Origin: Mycobacterium dioxanotrophicus
GTDB lineage: Bacteria > Actinomycetota > Actinomycetes > Mycobacteriales > Mycobacteriaceae
Reading direction: 5' to 3'
Length of the DNA stretch: 64,000 nt
Assembly (NCBI RefSeq): GCF_002157835.1
Contig: NZ_CP020809.1
Location: 3,472,001 to 3,536,000, forward strand
Part shown: positions 8,853 to 16,818 of the stretch, piece after piece
Layout of the letters: the number at the start of each line of letters is the position of its first letter
How positions within the stretch are numbered: position 1 is the first letter of the stretch
The notes under the pieces: model-generated
Seen by the model: the letters and a program-made list of their open reading frames with translations, nothing else
Told to the model about the DNA's origin: nothing
Databases searched by the model: none
Position numbers and translations under genes: made by a program

Positions 8853-9482
8853 GTGGCTGGCGACACGCGTGAGGTGTGGGCCGATGTGCATGGCGAGCGG
8901 GGTGCACTCGTCGAGGATTTGAGCGGGCTCACGCGACAGCAGTGGGATGTTGCCTCCTTGTGTGCCGGCTGGACGGTTCGCGACGTGGTGGCCCACCTGG
9001 CGGCAACGGCGGTTCTGACCAAGCGAAAGTTCGTCGGCGAGTTCATGCGCGCGGGTCTCAGTGCGGAGCGGATCGTGCAACGGCAGGTGATGGCCGGGCG
9101 TGACCGCGATCCCTCGGAGCTGTTGGCGGCATTGCGCGCATCGGTGAATTCGACTGCTTCTCCGCCACTTCCCACGATTTCACGCATTGTCGAGATCGTC
9201 GTGCACGGCGAGGATATCCGTCGTCCACTCGGGCTGCACCGCAGGTACTCCACCGATCACCTCGGAGCGGCCGTGGCCCACGTGGCGGGCGATCGACTGT
9301 CGGGTGGCAGGAAGCGGTTGGCGGGTTTGCGGTTGATCGGGACGGATGTCGGTGTCGTAGTCGGTACCGGGTTGGCGGTCGAAGGGCCTGCGTTGTCGTT
9401 ACTGCTCGCGGCATGCGGTCGTCGGGTTGCGCTGCCGGAGTTGTCCGGGCCAGGCGTCGACGAACTCAGCAGACGAATCTAG
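8853..9482 (+). CDS. Maleylpyruvate isomerase N-terminal-domain (MDMPI/DinB-fold) protein
   Basis: 209 aa, GTG start. The pattern ERGALVEDLSGLTRQQWDVASLCAGWTVRDVVAHLA at residues about 13-50, with a later IVVHGEDIRRPLG, is typical of TIGR03083-type mycothiol-dependent proteins. These have a four-helix DinB-like fold with three metal-binding His, two of them visible here in VAHLA and VVHGED. Family members use mycothiol in thiol-transfer or isomerase reactions; the substrate here is unknown. It probably follows the VOC gene in a small operon and is convergent with the response regulator (28 nt apart). Confidence 0.75.
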   Translation: MAGDTREVWADVHGERGALVEDLSGLTRQQWDVASLCAGWTVRDVVAHLAATAVLTKRKFVGEFMRAGLSAERIVQRQVMAGRDRDPSELLAALRASVNSTASPPLPTISRIVEIVVHGEDIRRPLGLHRRYSTDHLGAAVAHVAGDRLSGGRKRLAGLRLIGTDVGVVVGTGLAVEGPALSLLLAACGRRVALPELSGPGVDELSRRI

Positions 9483-9509
9483 CCGGCCGTACGCGCCAGG
9501 CGATCAGCC

Positions 9510-10193
9510 TTACCGCGCAGGGCGACTGGGTGGTTTGTCGACGGCCACGAACTCCTGTTCTGGCCGACCGGTTGTGCCGTAGCGGAGCTGGATCTTCACC
9601 TCGCCCGCATTGGCCAACGTCGACAGATACCGCTGTGCCGTGGCGCGGGATACGCCGATCTCCGAGGAGACCTCGGCTGACGACATCGCCCGCTCCGAGG
9701 TGCGAAGTGCTTGGAGCACAAGCTGTTTGGTCGGCGAGGCGACGGCGGTGGGGGATGGCACAGGGGCGATGCGGGGGCGCAGGGCATCCAGCGCCGAGTC
9801 GACTTCGCTGCCGCCGAGGTTGGTCCCGGAAAGGATGCGGCGATAGCGCGCATACCCCGACAGTCGGGCGGCGAGGTCCGCCGGTGCGAACGGCTTGACG
9901 AGATAGCTCAACGCTCCGGCCGCCATCGCGGCGCGGATCGTCCGGGCATCGGTGGCCGCGCTCAAAACCATGCTGTCGCACTGTAACCCGCGCACAAAGT
10001 CGATTCCTGAGCCGTCCGGAAGATAGACGTCCACCAGGGCGAGGTCGACCGGTGCGGCCTTGTGCGCGGCGGCGAGCGTCGTCACTGTCGTCGACACCGA
10101 GAACCCCGGCAGGGCGTTGACGATACCCGCGTGCATGTTCGCCACCCGGAAATCGTCGTCGACCACCAGCACCATCAGTTCTGTGCCACCCAT
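9510..10193 (-). CDS. Two-component response regulator, CitB/DctR type
   Basis: 227 aa from the ATG at 10193 behind GGAGGAGGAAG. The receiver domain (6-120) shows the acidic pocket VVDDD (11-14), phospho-acceptor D55 in LVDVYLPDG, the alcohol/Ser position LSAATD, and K in YLVKPF. The C-terminus (about 150-220) has a winged-helix segment: SSAEVSSEIGVSRATAQRYL, then LRYGTTGRP, typical of the CitB/DcuR group. Its start lies 18 nt inside the histidine kinase gene, so the two are translationally coupled. With the kinase and MFS transporter it forms a carboxylate-type sensing and uptake unit. Confidence 0.9.
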   Translation of the reverse strand: MGGTELMVLVVDDDFRVANMHAGIVNALPGFSVSTTVTTLAAAHKAAPVDLALVDVYLPDGSGIDFVRGLQCDSMVLSAATDARTIRAAMAAGALSYLVKPFAPADLAARLSGYARYRRILSGTNLGGSEVDSALDALRPRIAPVPSPTAVASPTKQLVLQALRTSERAMSSAEVSSEIGVSRATAQRYLSTLANAGEVKIQLRYGTTGRPEQEFVAVDKPPSRPAR

Positions 10194-11863
10194 TGGGCTT
10201 CCTCCTCCACCATCACACCCGGTAGCCGGGCGATGAACTCTGCGCCGCACAACTCCGCGTCGGCGTTACCCGGGCTCGACAGCCGGATGTCGCCGCCCAG
10301 CGCACGGCTGATCTGACGGGACAGGGCCATGCCGATGCCGCGCCCACCCGGTATTCCGGACTCCGGCTTGGTCGACTTGCCCTCGGTGAACACGTGCTCG
10401 ACGAAGTCGGGGCGCACCCCGTCACCGGTGTCGGCCACGGTGATGTGCAATGTCGAACCATCCTGCAGTAGCTCAACTTCCACGACTTTGTCGGCTTTCA
10501 CGCCGGTGCGGGCTGCGTAGATGGCGTTGTCCAACAGATTGCCGAGGACTGACGTCACATCGACCGGCAGGGCGAGTCGGCCTGGCGCCCAGGTGTTCTC
10601 ACCGATCGTCAAGGTGACGCCGGCTTCCCGGGCGACGGCCGCTTTCGCCGCGAGGAACGCCTGCAGGAATGCGTCGCGGACGGCGTCGATGCCGGGCAGC
10701 GCCGAACCCAGCGGACCGGAGCCGAGCAGTTCCTCGACGTATTGAGCCGCCTCGTCGACATGGCCGCTGTGTAGCAGACCGTTGAGCAGGTGCAGCCGGT
10801 TGGCGAACTCGTGTCGCTGGGCCCGCAACACCGTGCTCATCAGTTGTACGGCGTCGAGTTCGCGGGTCAACGATTCGACATCGGTGCGATCCCGCACCAC
10901 CAGGACGGTGCCCAGCTCGCGGCCGTCTCGCGTGACGGGCCGCGAGGATACGACCACGATCCGGTCCCCGACGGTCGCGATATTCGGTGTCGCGTCGGCC
11001 GCGCGAAACACCTCGAGTACCCGTGGGGTGAGTCCGATCTGCTCGACAGGCCTGCCCGCCTCGCGGCCGACCTCCAGCAACCGGGAGGCTTCGTCGTTGA
11101 TGAACGCAGTCTTCCACGTGGTGTCGACCGCCAGCACGCCCTCGTCGATACCGTGCAGGACTGCGGCCTGAGTGCGGATCAACTCCGCCATCTCCGAGGG
11201 CTGCAGACCCATGGTGAGGCCGCGCCAGCGCCGGGCGAGAAGATATGAGCCCAGGACACCGATGAACAGTGCCAGGCCGACCAGGGCTGCCGCGGTCCGC
11301 ACATCGGTCCACAACTGATGGTGCACGGCAGACGTCGAAATGCCGATGCTGACCTCACCGACGACCCGGGTCGAATCAGGTGCCAGTACAGGCACTTTCG
11401 CCCGAACCGACGGGCCAAGGGTGCCCGATTCACGCGTCACCACCTCGTGGCCCGCCAACACCTCGGCCGGGTCGGTACTGACATGCTTGCCGAGTTCGTC
11501 GCGGTTGGGATGCGAGAGCCGGATCCCTTGATTGTTGGTGATCACCACGAACAACACGCCGGTGCGTTGTTGGATTTCGGTGGCCAACTGCTGCAGTGGA
11601 CCTTTCGCCAATTCGTCGGTGAGCGCCGGGCTCGGGGTCAGCGGGGCAGCGTCGTAGCGCGCGACGTCGGCACGGACCGCGGGGGCGAACGCGATCGCGC
11701 GGGCCATGTCCAACGACCGGTCCTCGTACTGGGCAGCGAGACGCTCGTGACTCATGAAGGCCAGCAGACCGCCCGCGATGCCCAGCGTGAGCGTCACTAC
11801 GGCGACTTGCAGCAGCAGCACCTGGGTGGCAAGGCGCACATCCATGTGCAGCCTTCTGACCAT
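10175..11863 (-). CDS. CitA/DctB-type sensor histidine kinase
   Basis: 562 aa from the ATG at 11863. A start at 11845, six residues later and behind AGAAGG, is equally plausible. TM1 at about 10-38; an extracytoplasmic Cache/PAS-like sensor at about 39-185 (QQRTGVLFVVITNNQGIRLS, HPNRDELGK); TM2 at about 190-212; cytoplasmic PAS (VLHGIDEGVLAVDTTWKTAF). The H-box is RAQRHEFANRLHLLNGLL with His at about 351, the R-x-x-x-H-E-x-x-N form of the CitA family. The ATPase domain has GNLLDNAIYAA and DTGDGV. CitA-like kinases sense citrate, C4-dicarboxylates or related acids outside the membrane. The MFS gene just upstream suggests that its substrate is the signal (inference). Confidence 0.9.
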   Translation of the reverse strand: MVRRLHMDVRLATQVLLLQVAVVTLTLGIAGGLLAFMSHERLAAQYEDRSLDMARAIAFAPAVRADVARYDAAPLTPSPALTDELAKGPLQQLATEIQQRTGVLFVVITNNQGIRLSHPNRDELGKHVSTDPAEVLAGHEVVTRESGTLGPSVRAKVPVLAPDSTRVVGEVSIGISTSAVHHQLWTDVRTAAALVGLALFIGVLGSYLLARRWRGLTMGLQPSEMAELIRTQAAVLHGIDEGVLAVDTTWKTAFINDEASRLLEVGREAGRPVEQIGLTPRVLEVFRAADATPNIATVGDRIVVVSSRPVTRDGRELGTVLVVRDRTDVESLTRELDAVQLMSTVLRAQRHEFANRLHLLNGLLHSGHVDEAAQYVEELLGSGPLGSALPGIDAVRDAFLQAFLAAKAAVAREAGVTLTIGENTWAPGRLALPVDVTSVLGNLLDNAIYAARTGVKADKVVEVELLQDGSTLHITVADTGDGVRPDFVEHVFTEGKSTKPESGIPGGRGIGMALSRQISRALGGDIRLSSPGNADAELCGAEFIARLPGVMVEEEAQWVAQN

Positions 11864-11934
11864 GGGCTGAGCGTACGCGCCGCTCTGAGCACAATGAGCA
11901 AAACCCGCAATCCGGTCACGTGTCAGCAGATCGG

Positions 11935-13338
11935 TCATATCGGGTTGATGTCGTCGATACTCTTGCCCGTGGTGCGCGGTCCGATCGGGGCGATCACCGC
12001 GATCGTGGCGGCGAGCGCCAGCAGCACGACAGCGAACATCGCCGTCGCCCCGTAGTGGTCGAGCACCGGGACGAGGATGAACGGAAGCGCCGCACTGGAC
12101 AGCCGCGACACCGAGTACGTCCATCCGACGGCCGTTGCGCGCACATCGCTGGGGAAGATCTCCGCCTGGTACACGTGGTAGATGTTCGAGAAGACGTTGC
12201 TCGACGCGGTGATCAGCAAGCCGAACACGACGATGAGCGCCGGCACGGTCGCGGTGGCGAACAGGACACCACAGACCGCCATCACGACGACCGTCGCCAT
12301 GATCAGGTACTTGCGCTCGAACCGCTTCAGCAGCGGAATGGAAATGAGCGAACCGAGCGGGTAGCCGATGAAGGACACCGCGGTGAACAGCAGCGACGAG
12401 GTGACGTCGTAGCCACGGCTGACCAGCACCAGCACCGCCAGCGTGCCGAACCCGTAATAGCCGAAGGGCTGGAAGAGGTGAAACACACCGAGCATGATCA
12501 GCCGCTGCCGGTAGGGCGACCGCCGCAGTCGTTCGAGCGCCGACCCGGTCGATGCGGGTGGCACCGTGACGACGCCATCGGTGGCATCGCGGTCGGCCGG
12601 GTGTTCGGGAGCCGGATCGGCCCCGGCTGCGAACGCCCGCAGCGCGGCCTGTGCTTCATCCATGCGACCCACACCGGCCAGCCATCTCGGTGACTCCGGC
12701 AGGCTGCGGCGCAGCACGATGATGAACGCCGCGCCGATCGCGCCGATCACCAACAGGACTCGCCAACCGTCGACGCCGAACAGGCTGCGGCCCGCGAGCC
12801 ACAGGGACAGGAAGCCCAGCGCCGGTACCGCGAGGAAGGAGCAGGTGTATGCCCACGCGGCCAGCCGCCCCCGGTGAGCTTTGGGTAGTACGTCGGCGAG
12901 ATACGAGTCGGCGATGGGATATTCGGCTCCCACGCCGATGCCGGCCATGAAACGTGCCGCCACGAGCAGCCAGGCGTTCGGCGCGAACGCGGCGATGACG
13001 CTCCACAGCGAGAACCACACCAGGGTGATCAGGAAGGCTCGCCGGCGCCCGATGCGATCAGCGATCCGGCCGAAGGCGCTTGCCCCGACGAACATTCCGA
13101 GGAACGACGACGCGAGTAGCAATTGCAGCGCGGTGCCGCCGAGTCCGTAGTGCGTCTTCAACGTCGCGGCGATCGTGCTGGACAGGAAGATCTCGTACAC
13201 CTCGAAGAAGAGGCCGAGCCCGATGGCGATGACCGCTCTGCGGTGGACGGGGCCGACGGGAAGGTTGTCGAGGAGACGCCCGATCTGCCGCTGTTGGCTG
13301 TCCCGGTCGGGGTGTGCTGTAGGTGTCATCGTGGTCAT
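11935..13338 (-). CDS. MFS transporter (sugar/organic-acid porter type)
   Basis: 467 aa, 12 predicted TM segments. Signatures: GLGLFFEVYEIFLSSTIAATL in TM1, GRIADRIGRRRAFL between TM2 and TM3, RFMAGIGVGAEYPIADSYLADVLP in TM4, and PESPRWLAG before the central loop. This resembles metabolite:H+ symporters (shikimate, benzoate, citrate-like). Its ATG overlaps by 4 nt the stop of a 35-codon ORF with a strong ribosome site, so translation is probably coupled. The CitA/CitB-type pair follows 71 nt downstream, implying substrate-induced expression. Exact substrate unknown. Confidence 0.88.
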   Translation of the reverse strand: MTTMTPTAHPDRDSQQRQIGRLLDNLPVGPVHRRAVIAIGLGLFFEVYEIFLSSTIAATLKTHYGLGGTALQLLLASSFLGMFVGASAFGRIADRIGRRRAFLITLVWFSLWSVIAAFAPNAWLLVAARFMAGIGVGAEYPIADSYLADVLPKAHRGRLAAWAYTCSFLAVPALGFLSLWLAGRSLFGVDGWRVLLVIGAIGAAFIIVLRRSLPESPRWLAGVGRMDEAQAALRAFAAGADPAPEHPADRDATDGVVTVPPASTGSALERLRRSPYRQRLIMLGVFHLFQPFGYYGFGTLAVLVLVSRGYDVTSSLLFTAVSFIGYPLGSLISIPLLKRFERKYLIMATVVVMAVCGVLFATATVPALIVVFGLLITASSNVFSNIYHVYQAEIFPSDVRATAVGWTYSVSRLSSAALPFILVPVLDHYGATAMFAVVLLALAATIAVIAPIGPRTTGKSIDDINPI

Positions 13339-13442
13339 TTCGTGGGTCCGAATTCGTGCATCCAGCGGCCGTCATGGCCGTGACGATGAGTGAACCAGTA
13401 GCCGGCCGACCACGGGGTGTGGTTCGGAGGGTGCGTCGTCAT
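13335..13442 (-). CDS. 35-aa His/Trp-rich small protein, translationally coupled to the MFS gene
   Basis: The ORF starts at an ATG behind AAGGAGCGACAG, an excellent ribosome site. It ends in a TGA that overlaps the MFS ATG (ATGA). The peptide begins MTTHPPNHTPWSAGYWFTHR and continues with HGHDGRWMHEFG, giving six His, three Trp and two Tyr in 35 residues. It has no signal peptide or membrane segment. The ribosome site, coupling, and a composite promoter element 73 nt upstream all argue that it is translated. It may be a metal- or heme-binding micropeptide, or only a coupling leader. I know no family for it. Confidence 0.65.
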   Translation of the reverse strand: MTTHPPNHTPWSAGYWFTHRHGHDGRWMHEFGPTK

Positions 13443-13515
13443 CTGTCGCTCCTTGCGGTCAGGGCCTTGGTCGGCTGTGCTCACGACGCTAGGGAGCTGC
13501 CCGCGCGATGGCCCG

Positions 13516-13573
13516 CTTGTGCGCACAAGCCGCACAAGTACTCGTTTTGTCACTTTTGCGCATTGTGCTCACG
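13516..13573 (-). promoter_or_regulatory. Composite ~58-bp element, copy A (for the 13442 operon)
   Basis: Read on the minus strand it contains GTGAGCACAATGCGCAAAAG, then about 17 nt, then CTTGTGCGG followed by the palindrome CTTGTGCGCACAAG. A TANNNT hexamer (TAGCGT) lies exactly 25 nt past the final CACAAG, and the ATG of the 35-aa gene begins 73 nt past the element. It is one of five copies in the window (see findings). The position upstream of a -10-like box suggests an activator site. Confidence 0.65.
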
Positions 13574-13628
13574 TATCCGCAGTCTGCTCGAATTGCCGAT
13601 GGCACAGCGATATTCGTGAGACCGCGCA

Positions 13629-13686
13629 CTGCCAGCAATGCGCAAAAGGTCGAAATCGGCCAGTTGCGCGAGTTGCGCGCACAAGC
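13629..13686 (+). promoter_or_regulatory. Composite ~58-bp element, copy B (for the 13774 hydrolase)
   Basis: Plus-strand copy: GCAATGCGCAAAAG, spacer, then GTTGCGCGAGTTGCGCGCAC leading into ACAAG. TAGGTT follows exactly 25 nt after the terminal CACAAG, and the hydrolase ATG lies 87 nt after it. It is inverted relative to copy A, 55 bp away, so the two divergent transcription units each have their own copy. Confidence 0.62.
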
Positions 13687-13773
13687 GAGCCGCCAGGCGC
13701 AGCGCCGCCGTAGGTTCTGGCGCAGCGGAATGCCGGGATCTTACCGGCGTCGACACGTACCGAGGAGTCCATC

Positions 13774-14802
13774 ATGTCGGTTGCACCCGAGCCACTGGTG
13801 CCCAACGTGTTCCGGCATGCGGCAGCACACGATGACGGCCGCGTCGAGCGGGCGATGACGACGCAGGACGGCGTGCGACTTGCAATATCGGATTACCCGT
13901 CAGACCGCGCCGACGCGCCGACAATCGTCCTGCTGCATGGTCTCCTGCTCTCGCAAGAGAGCTGGGCACTGCAGGTGGGTGAACTGCGACGCCGTTACGG
14001 TGGCAGGATCCGCGTCATCACCTACGACCACCGTGGTCACGGTAGGTCAGGCGGTGCCCCGATGCCCACCTACGAAATCTCCCAGCTCGCCGCCGATCTC
14101 GCACAGGTCCTGGCCGCGTTGCACATCACCGGTCCGCTCACGCTGGCGGGCCACTCCATGGGTGGCATGACGGCGCTCGCATACCTCGGTCGCGTGGCGT
14201 CGAAACGTCCCGTCGAGCCTGCAGGCCTGGTCCTGGTGGGCACCGCGGCAGGCCGCATCGCCGAGCGGGGGATCGGTCGGCTGCTGGCAACGCCTGCTAC
14301 CGGCGCGCTGTTCGGGCTGGTTCACCGCATGCCGCAAAAGGCAACAGACAGAGCCGTCCAGGCGCTCATTCGCCCGCTGGGTGACGCGTTGAGCAGATTC
14401 TCAGGTGACGGCACCGCGGCCGCGGCGGTCGCGGCCGCCGTGACGGCTGCAGCTGTGCGGGCAGCCTCGCTGACGACAGCCGCCGGTTTTCTGCCGAGCC
14501 TCAAGCGCTACGACGTGTATCACGCTCTGGCGTCCATCGCTGCCAAGACGTTCGTCGTCAGCGGCGGCGCCGACGTCCTAACGCCACCTTCGCATTCGCG
14601 CGAGATTGCCGCGGCCATTCCCGGAGCGGTTCATCTGCACCATCCGAATGCCGGGCACATGCTGCTGCAGGATGCCGCCGAATGTGTCACCGATGCGATC
14701 GGGCGTGCCATGGGAATGCGTCGGGGTTCCCGTCGTCGCGCGCGTGCGCACACGTCCGGAAACCGCTCATCTGCAGCACAACTCGCCGTCGTGGTGTCGT
14801 GA
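13774..14802 (+). CDS. Alpha/beta-fold hydrolase
   Basis: 342 aa; the ATG follows GAGGAGTCC. Standard features: oxyanion HG in IVLLHGLLLSQESW (about 52-65), YDHRGHGRS, nucleophile elbow GHSMGG (Ser at about 128), a late acid in VSGGADVLTPP, and catalytic His in NAGHMLLQ. An Ala-rich lid segment (about 208-236) is predicted. The C-terminal 30 residues are Arg/Ser-rich and extend beyond the domain. Substrate unknown; mycobacterial relatives act on esters, epoxides or lipids. It is preceded by composite element copy B, divergent from the MFS operon. Confidence 0.85.
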   Translation: MSVAPEPLVPNVFRHAAAHDDGRVERAMTTQDGVRLAISDYPSDRADAPTIVLLHGLLLSQESWALQVGELRRRYGGRIRVITYDHRGHGRSGGAPMPTYEISQLAADLAQVLAALHITGPLTLAGHSMGGMTALAYLGRVASKRPVEPAGLVLVGTAAGRIAERGIGRLLATPATGALFGLVHRMPQKATDRAVQALIRPLGDALSRFSGDGTAAAAVAAAVTAAAVRAASLTTAAGFLPSLKRYDVYHALASIAAKTFVVSGGADVLTPPSHSREIAAAIPGAVHLHHPNAGHMLLQDAAECVTDAIGRAMGMRRGSRRRARAHTSGNRSSAAQLAVVVS

Positions 14803-14829
14803 GCGATGCGCTGAACGACAGCGCGCCCG

Positions 14830-15309
14830 CTACGCCCGTTGCTGCGCCAACCCGGCGAGATGCTTGAGCGAGTTGTCCAGGTGCTGCCGGTCGAACGGCG
14901 GGAACCCGATGTGTTCACGGATGGCCGGTGGCACCGCCGACCAGTCATAGGTCAGAGTGACCTCTGTCTGGCCATCGCCGATCTGCTCCAGGTCGTACCG
15001 CCAGATCCAGCCACCGAAGTCGAGGTGGTCGTCGTCGGCGCCTTGGCCCGGCAGCCACGCAATCGCATGGGGCGGGTCGAACACCTCGACGCGGTTGGCC
15101 ATCTCGTAATGCATACCTCCGTAATTGGAGTGGTACATCGCCATTCGGAAGACCTGACCCACTGCGGTCAGTTGTTTTCCGTCCAGCGACTCCCGCACCC
15201 AACCGGTGCCGTCGATCGCCTGATGGGTGGTCGGGTCCGCCAGCACGCCGAACACGGTCTCGGCCGGCGCGTCGATGGTGCAGACGGCGCTCAAGGTTTC
15301 GTCAGTCAT
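14830..15309 (-). CDS. SRPBCC (START-like) family protein
   Basis: 159 aa, ATG at 15309. The sequence starts ETLSAVCTIDAPAETVFGVLADPTTHQAIDGTGWVRE, the classic SRPBCC N-terminal strand plus alpha-1/2. It continues with AMYHSNYGGMHYEMANRVEVFDPPHAIAW and a strand-rich centre, ending in a long helix (FDRQHLDNSLKHLAGLAQ). Such proteins bind hydrophobic ligands or act as cyclases; mycobacteria have many of unknown role. Convergent with the hydrolase (27 nt). It lies 30 nt downstream of the papA relic on the same strand. Confidence 0.8.
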   Translation of the reverse strand: MTDETLSAVCTIDAPAETVFGVLADPTTHQAIDGTGWVRESLDGKQLTAVGQVFRMAMYHSNYGGMHYEMANRVEVFDPPHAIAWLPGQGADDDHLDFGGWIWRYDLEQIGDGQTEVTLTYDWSAVPPAIREHIGFPPFDRQHLDNSLKHLAGLAQQRA

Positions 15310-15339
15310 GCCCGTACAGACCGGCGGCGGCACAGAAAC

Positions 15340-15659
15340 TCATCGAGCCTTCGCCCGCCCCAAGATGTCGAAGAAGATCAGTCCGGTGGAGATGCCGTGA
15401 CGTGCAGGTGGTCGATGCTGGCGTAGCACGTGAAGTAGTCCGCGTGCTCCACGATGCCGAATGTGAAGCAGTCCCATTGCAGCGTCCCGGGCGTCGCCGA
15501 CAACGCATGGTTGCGAACGTCCTCGGCGGTCATGTAGCCGAACTCGGCTGGGGCAAAAGCGATTACCGTGGGGTCGTCGATTGTCCTACGCACGAAGACG
15601 CCGTCGTCGCCGCCATGTCGCACACTCCGGGAATGTCCCAGGCCCCCAGTGCGACCATG
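15340..15659 (-). pseudogene. PapA-type acyltransferase (condensation-domain) relic
   Basis: A good start (ATG at 15659 behind AAGGAGCGCAGAC) opens MVALGAWDIPGV. The reading then has to switch frame near 15624 into RTIDDPTVIAFAPAEFGYMT, SATPGTLQWDCFTFGIVEHA and YASIDHLHV. It must shift again near 15390 into HGISTGLIFFDIL before a stop at 15340. These pieces line up with about residues 100-190 of mycobacterial PapA proteins (compare the PapA1 string DSLHWDCFSFGVIQ and ASIDHLHADG). The N-terminal ~90 residues are deleted and the C-terminal half is missing. Promoter element C still precedes it. Intact PapA enzymes acylate trehalose or phthiocerol lipids. Confidence 0.75.
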
Positions 15660-15734
15660 TCTGCGCTCCTTGTGGTTTCGGTGTTGCCGTTGCGATACGA
15701 CCGAAATTAGAGCCGTGGTGAGAGGTGTCGCACG

Positions 15735-15792
15735 CTTGTGTGCACTGGTCGACGAAGTAGGTGATTGACCCGTTTCTGCGCATTGTGCTCAC
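15735..15792 (-). promoter_or_regulatory. Composite ~58-bp element, copy C (for the papA relic)
   Basis: Minus-strand reading: GTGAGCACAATGCGCAG, spacer, a degenerate middle, then GTGCACACAAG. TAATTT follows exactly 25 nt after the CACAAG, and the relic's ATG lies 75 nt away. Promoter architecture is thus kept although the gene is broken. Confidence 0.62.
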
Positions 15793-15811
15793 CGCCGCCG
15801 GCGCAGCTGGA

Positions 15812-15872
15812 GCAGAGAGCAGAATGCGGAAAAGCGCCCTGATTGCGTGTTTGTGCCGGTTGTGCACACAAC
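15812..15872 (+). promoter_or_regulatory. Composite ~58-bp element, copy D (for the 15939 exported protein)
   Basis: Plus-strand reading: GAGAGCAGAATGCGGAAAAG, spacer, then TTTGTGCCGGTTGTGCACAC leading into ACAAC. TAATGT follows exactly 25 nt later and the ATG of the 50-aa exported protein lies 66 nt downstream. It is the most diverged of the five copies, but keeps spacing and dyad. Confidence 0.58.
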
Positions 15873-15938
15873 GGCGCGCGGGTCATGGCCGGCTTCGTAA
15901 TGTCCGGCCACAACGCTCACTCACACAGGAGGATGGAC

Positions 15939-16091
15939 ATGAACTTCGTCAAGAGCCTGGGCCGCCACGCGGTTGTCCCCGCCGCCGTCGCTGTCGTCAT
16001 CGGCGGTGCGATGGGCTTGTCGGCAGCAGCTCATGCCGGTGGTGCCCCGATGAACCCACCGGTGCCAACGTGCGCGGTGTCCGCTCAGTGA
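15939..16091 (+). CDS. Small exported protein (50 aa)
   Basis: The ATG at 15939 is chosen because CAGGAGG lies 6 nt upstream; an ATG 6 nt earlier would abut the ribosome site. Residues 1-33 form a Sec signal (MNFVKSLGRHAVVPAAVAVV, then Gly/Ala-rich, ending AAAHA). The predicted mature peptide is only about 17 residues, Pro-rich with one Cys (PMNPPVPTCAVSAQ). No family recognised. Its promoter carries composite element copy D. Confidence 0.65.
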   Translation: MNFVKSLGRHAVVPAAVAVVIGGAMGLSAAAHAGGAPMNPPVPTCAVSAQ

Positions 16092-16264
16092 CCGCGAGAG
16101 GGTTTTGGCCTGCGCCGCCACTGGGTATGCACTCAGGTGCCTAAGGCGCAGGGTCCGCTGTTCGAGCAGCGAGGCAGTCGCCAGGTGGGGTCGTGACCAT
16201 TGCCTTTCATGTCGCGGACCTTGACGCGTCAGGTGGGAATGCAGTCAAGGAAAGGGACAGAACA

Positions 16265-16534
16265 GTGACCATCAAGCGAATAGCCGCCGCTGTTGCCGTC
16301 GCAGGCAGCATGGGCGCAGGCATTCTCGGGGTGGGCGGTGTTGCGAGCGTGCCGCCGACCCTCATGGGCAGTGGGGTCGCGAACGCGGAGCCTAACGTAC
16401 CTCCGGCCATCCCGCCGCCATGGGCTCCGGTACAGCCCAATCCTCCGTGGTGGGCACCAGGTGCATCTGTGGTGTGGAGCCCGGCGATAGATCGTTGGGG
16501 CTTCTGGTGGTTCGGTAACTTCATGCCGATGTAG
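16265..16534 (+). CDS. Small exported Pro/Trp-rich protein
   Basis: 89 aa from a GTG behind AGGGAC; the ATG at 16193 lies in poor coding sequence. A signal peptide (VTIKRIAAAVAVAGSMGAGI and on) ends near GVANAEP. The mature chain is Pro/Trp-rich (PPAIPPPWAPVQPNPPWWAP) and ends WGFWWFGNFMPM. Short Pro/Trp-rich exported proteins like this are common in mycobacteria; function unknown. No partner gene is evident. The 285 bp downstream (16535-16818) shows no convincing ORF. Confidence 0.65.
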   Translation: MTIKRIAAAVAVAGSMGAGILGVGGVASVPPTLMGSGVANAEPNVPPAIPPPWAPVQPNPPWWAPGASVVWSPAIDRWGFWWFGNFMPM

Positions 16535-16818
16535 CCGGCGTTGACGAGACGGTCGTCCCAGCGTTGAACGTTGGGGCGCCCGGCTCGCCCCTGCGCGAGA
16601 GAAGTCGGAGTGCATCGCGGGTCAAAAAGCGTTGCAGGGCAACCATATCGCCATCAACTTGGGCCCGGTCGGTCGGCCGGGCGGCGCCGCCACAGTAGTA
16701 GCAGCATCCGACGGCCACTTGCCGCCAGAACATCTGAACGATGCCAACGTGCCACACGAGATCGGCGACCTGTCATACCGCGGTCATGGTATCGCCGGTC
16801 AGGCCTTATCTTGGCTGC

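Noticed and set aside
11886..11901. TGAGCACAATGAGCAAAA, a half match to the composite element, between the MFS and kinase genes
   Set aside because: It lacks the CACAAG palindrome part, points away from the kinase gene, and has no TANNNT at the right spacing.
13508..13858. Recurrent translated string LCAQAAQ in several frames at 13.5, 15.8 and 44.2 kb
   Set aside because: It is only the translation of the repeated CTTGTGCGCACAAG element and not a protein motif.
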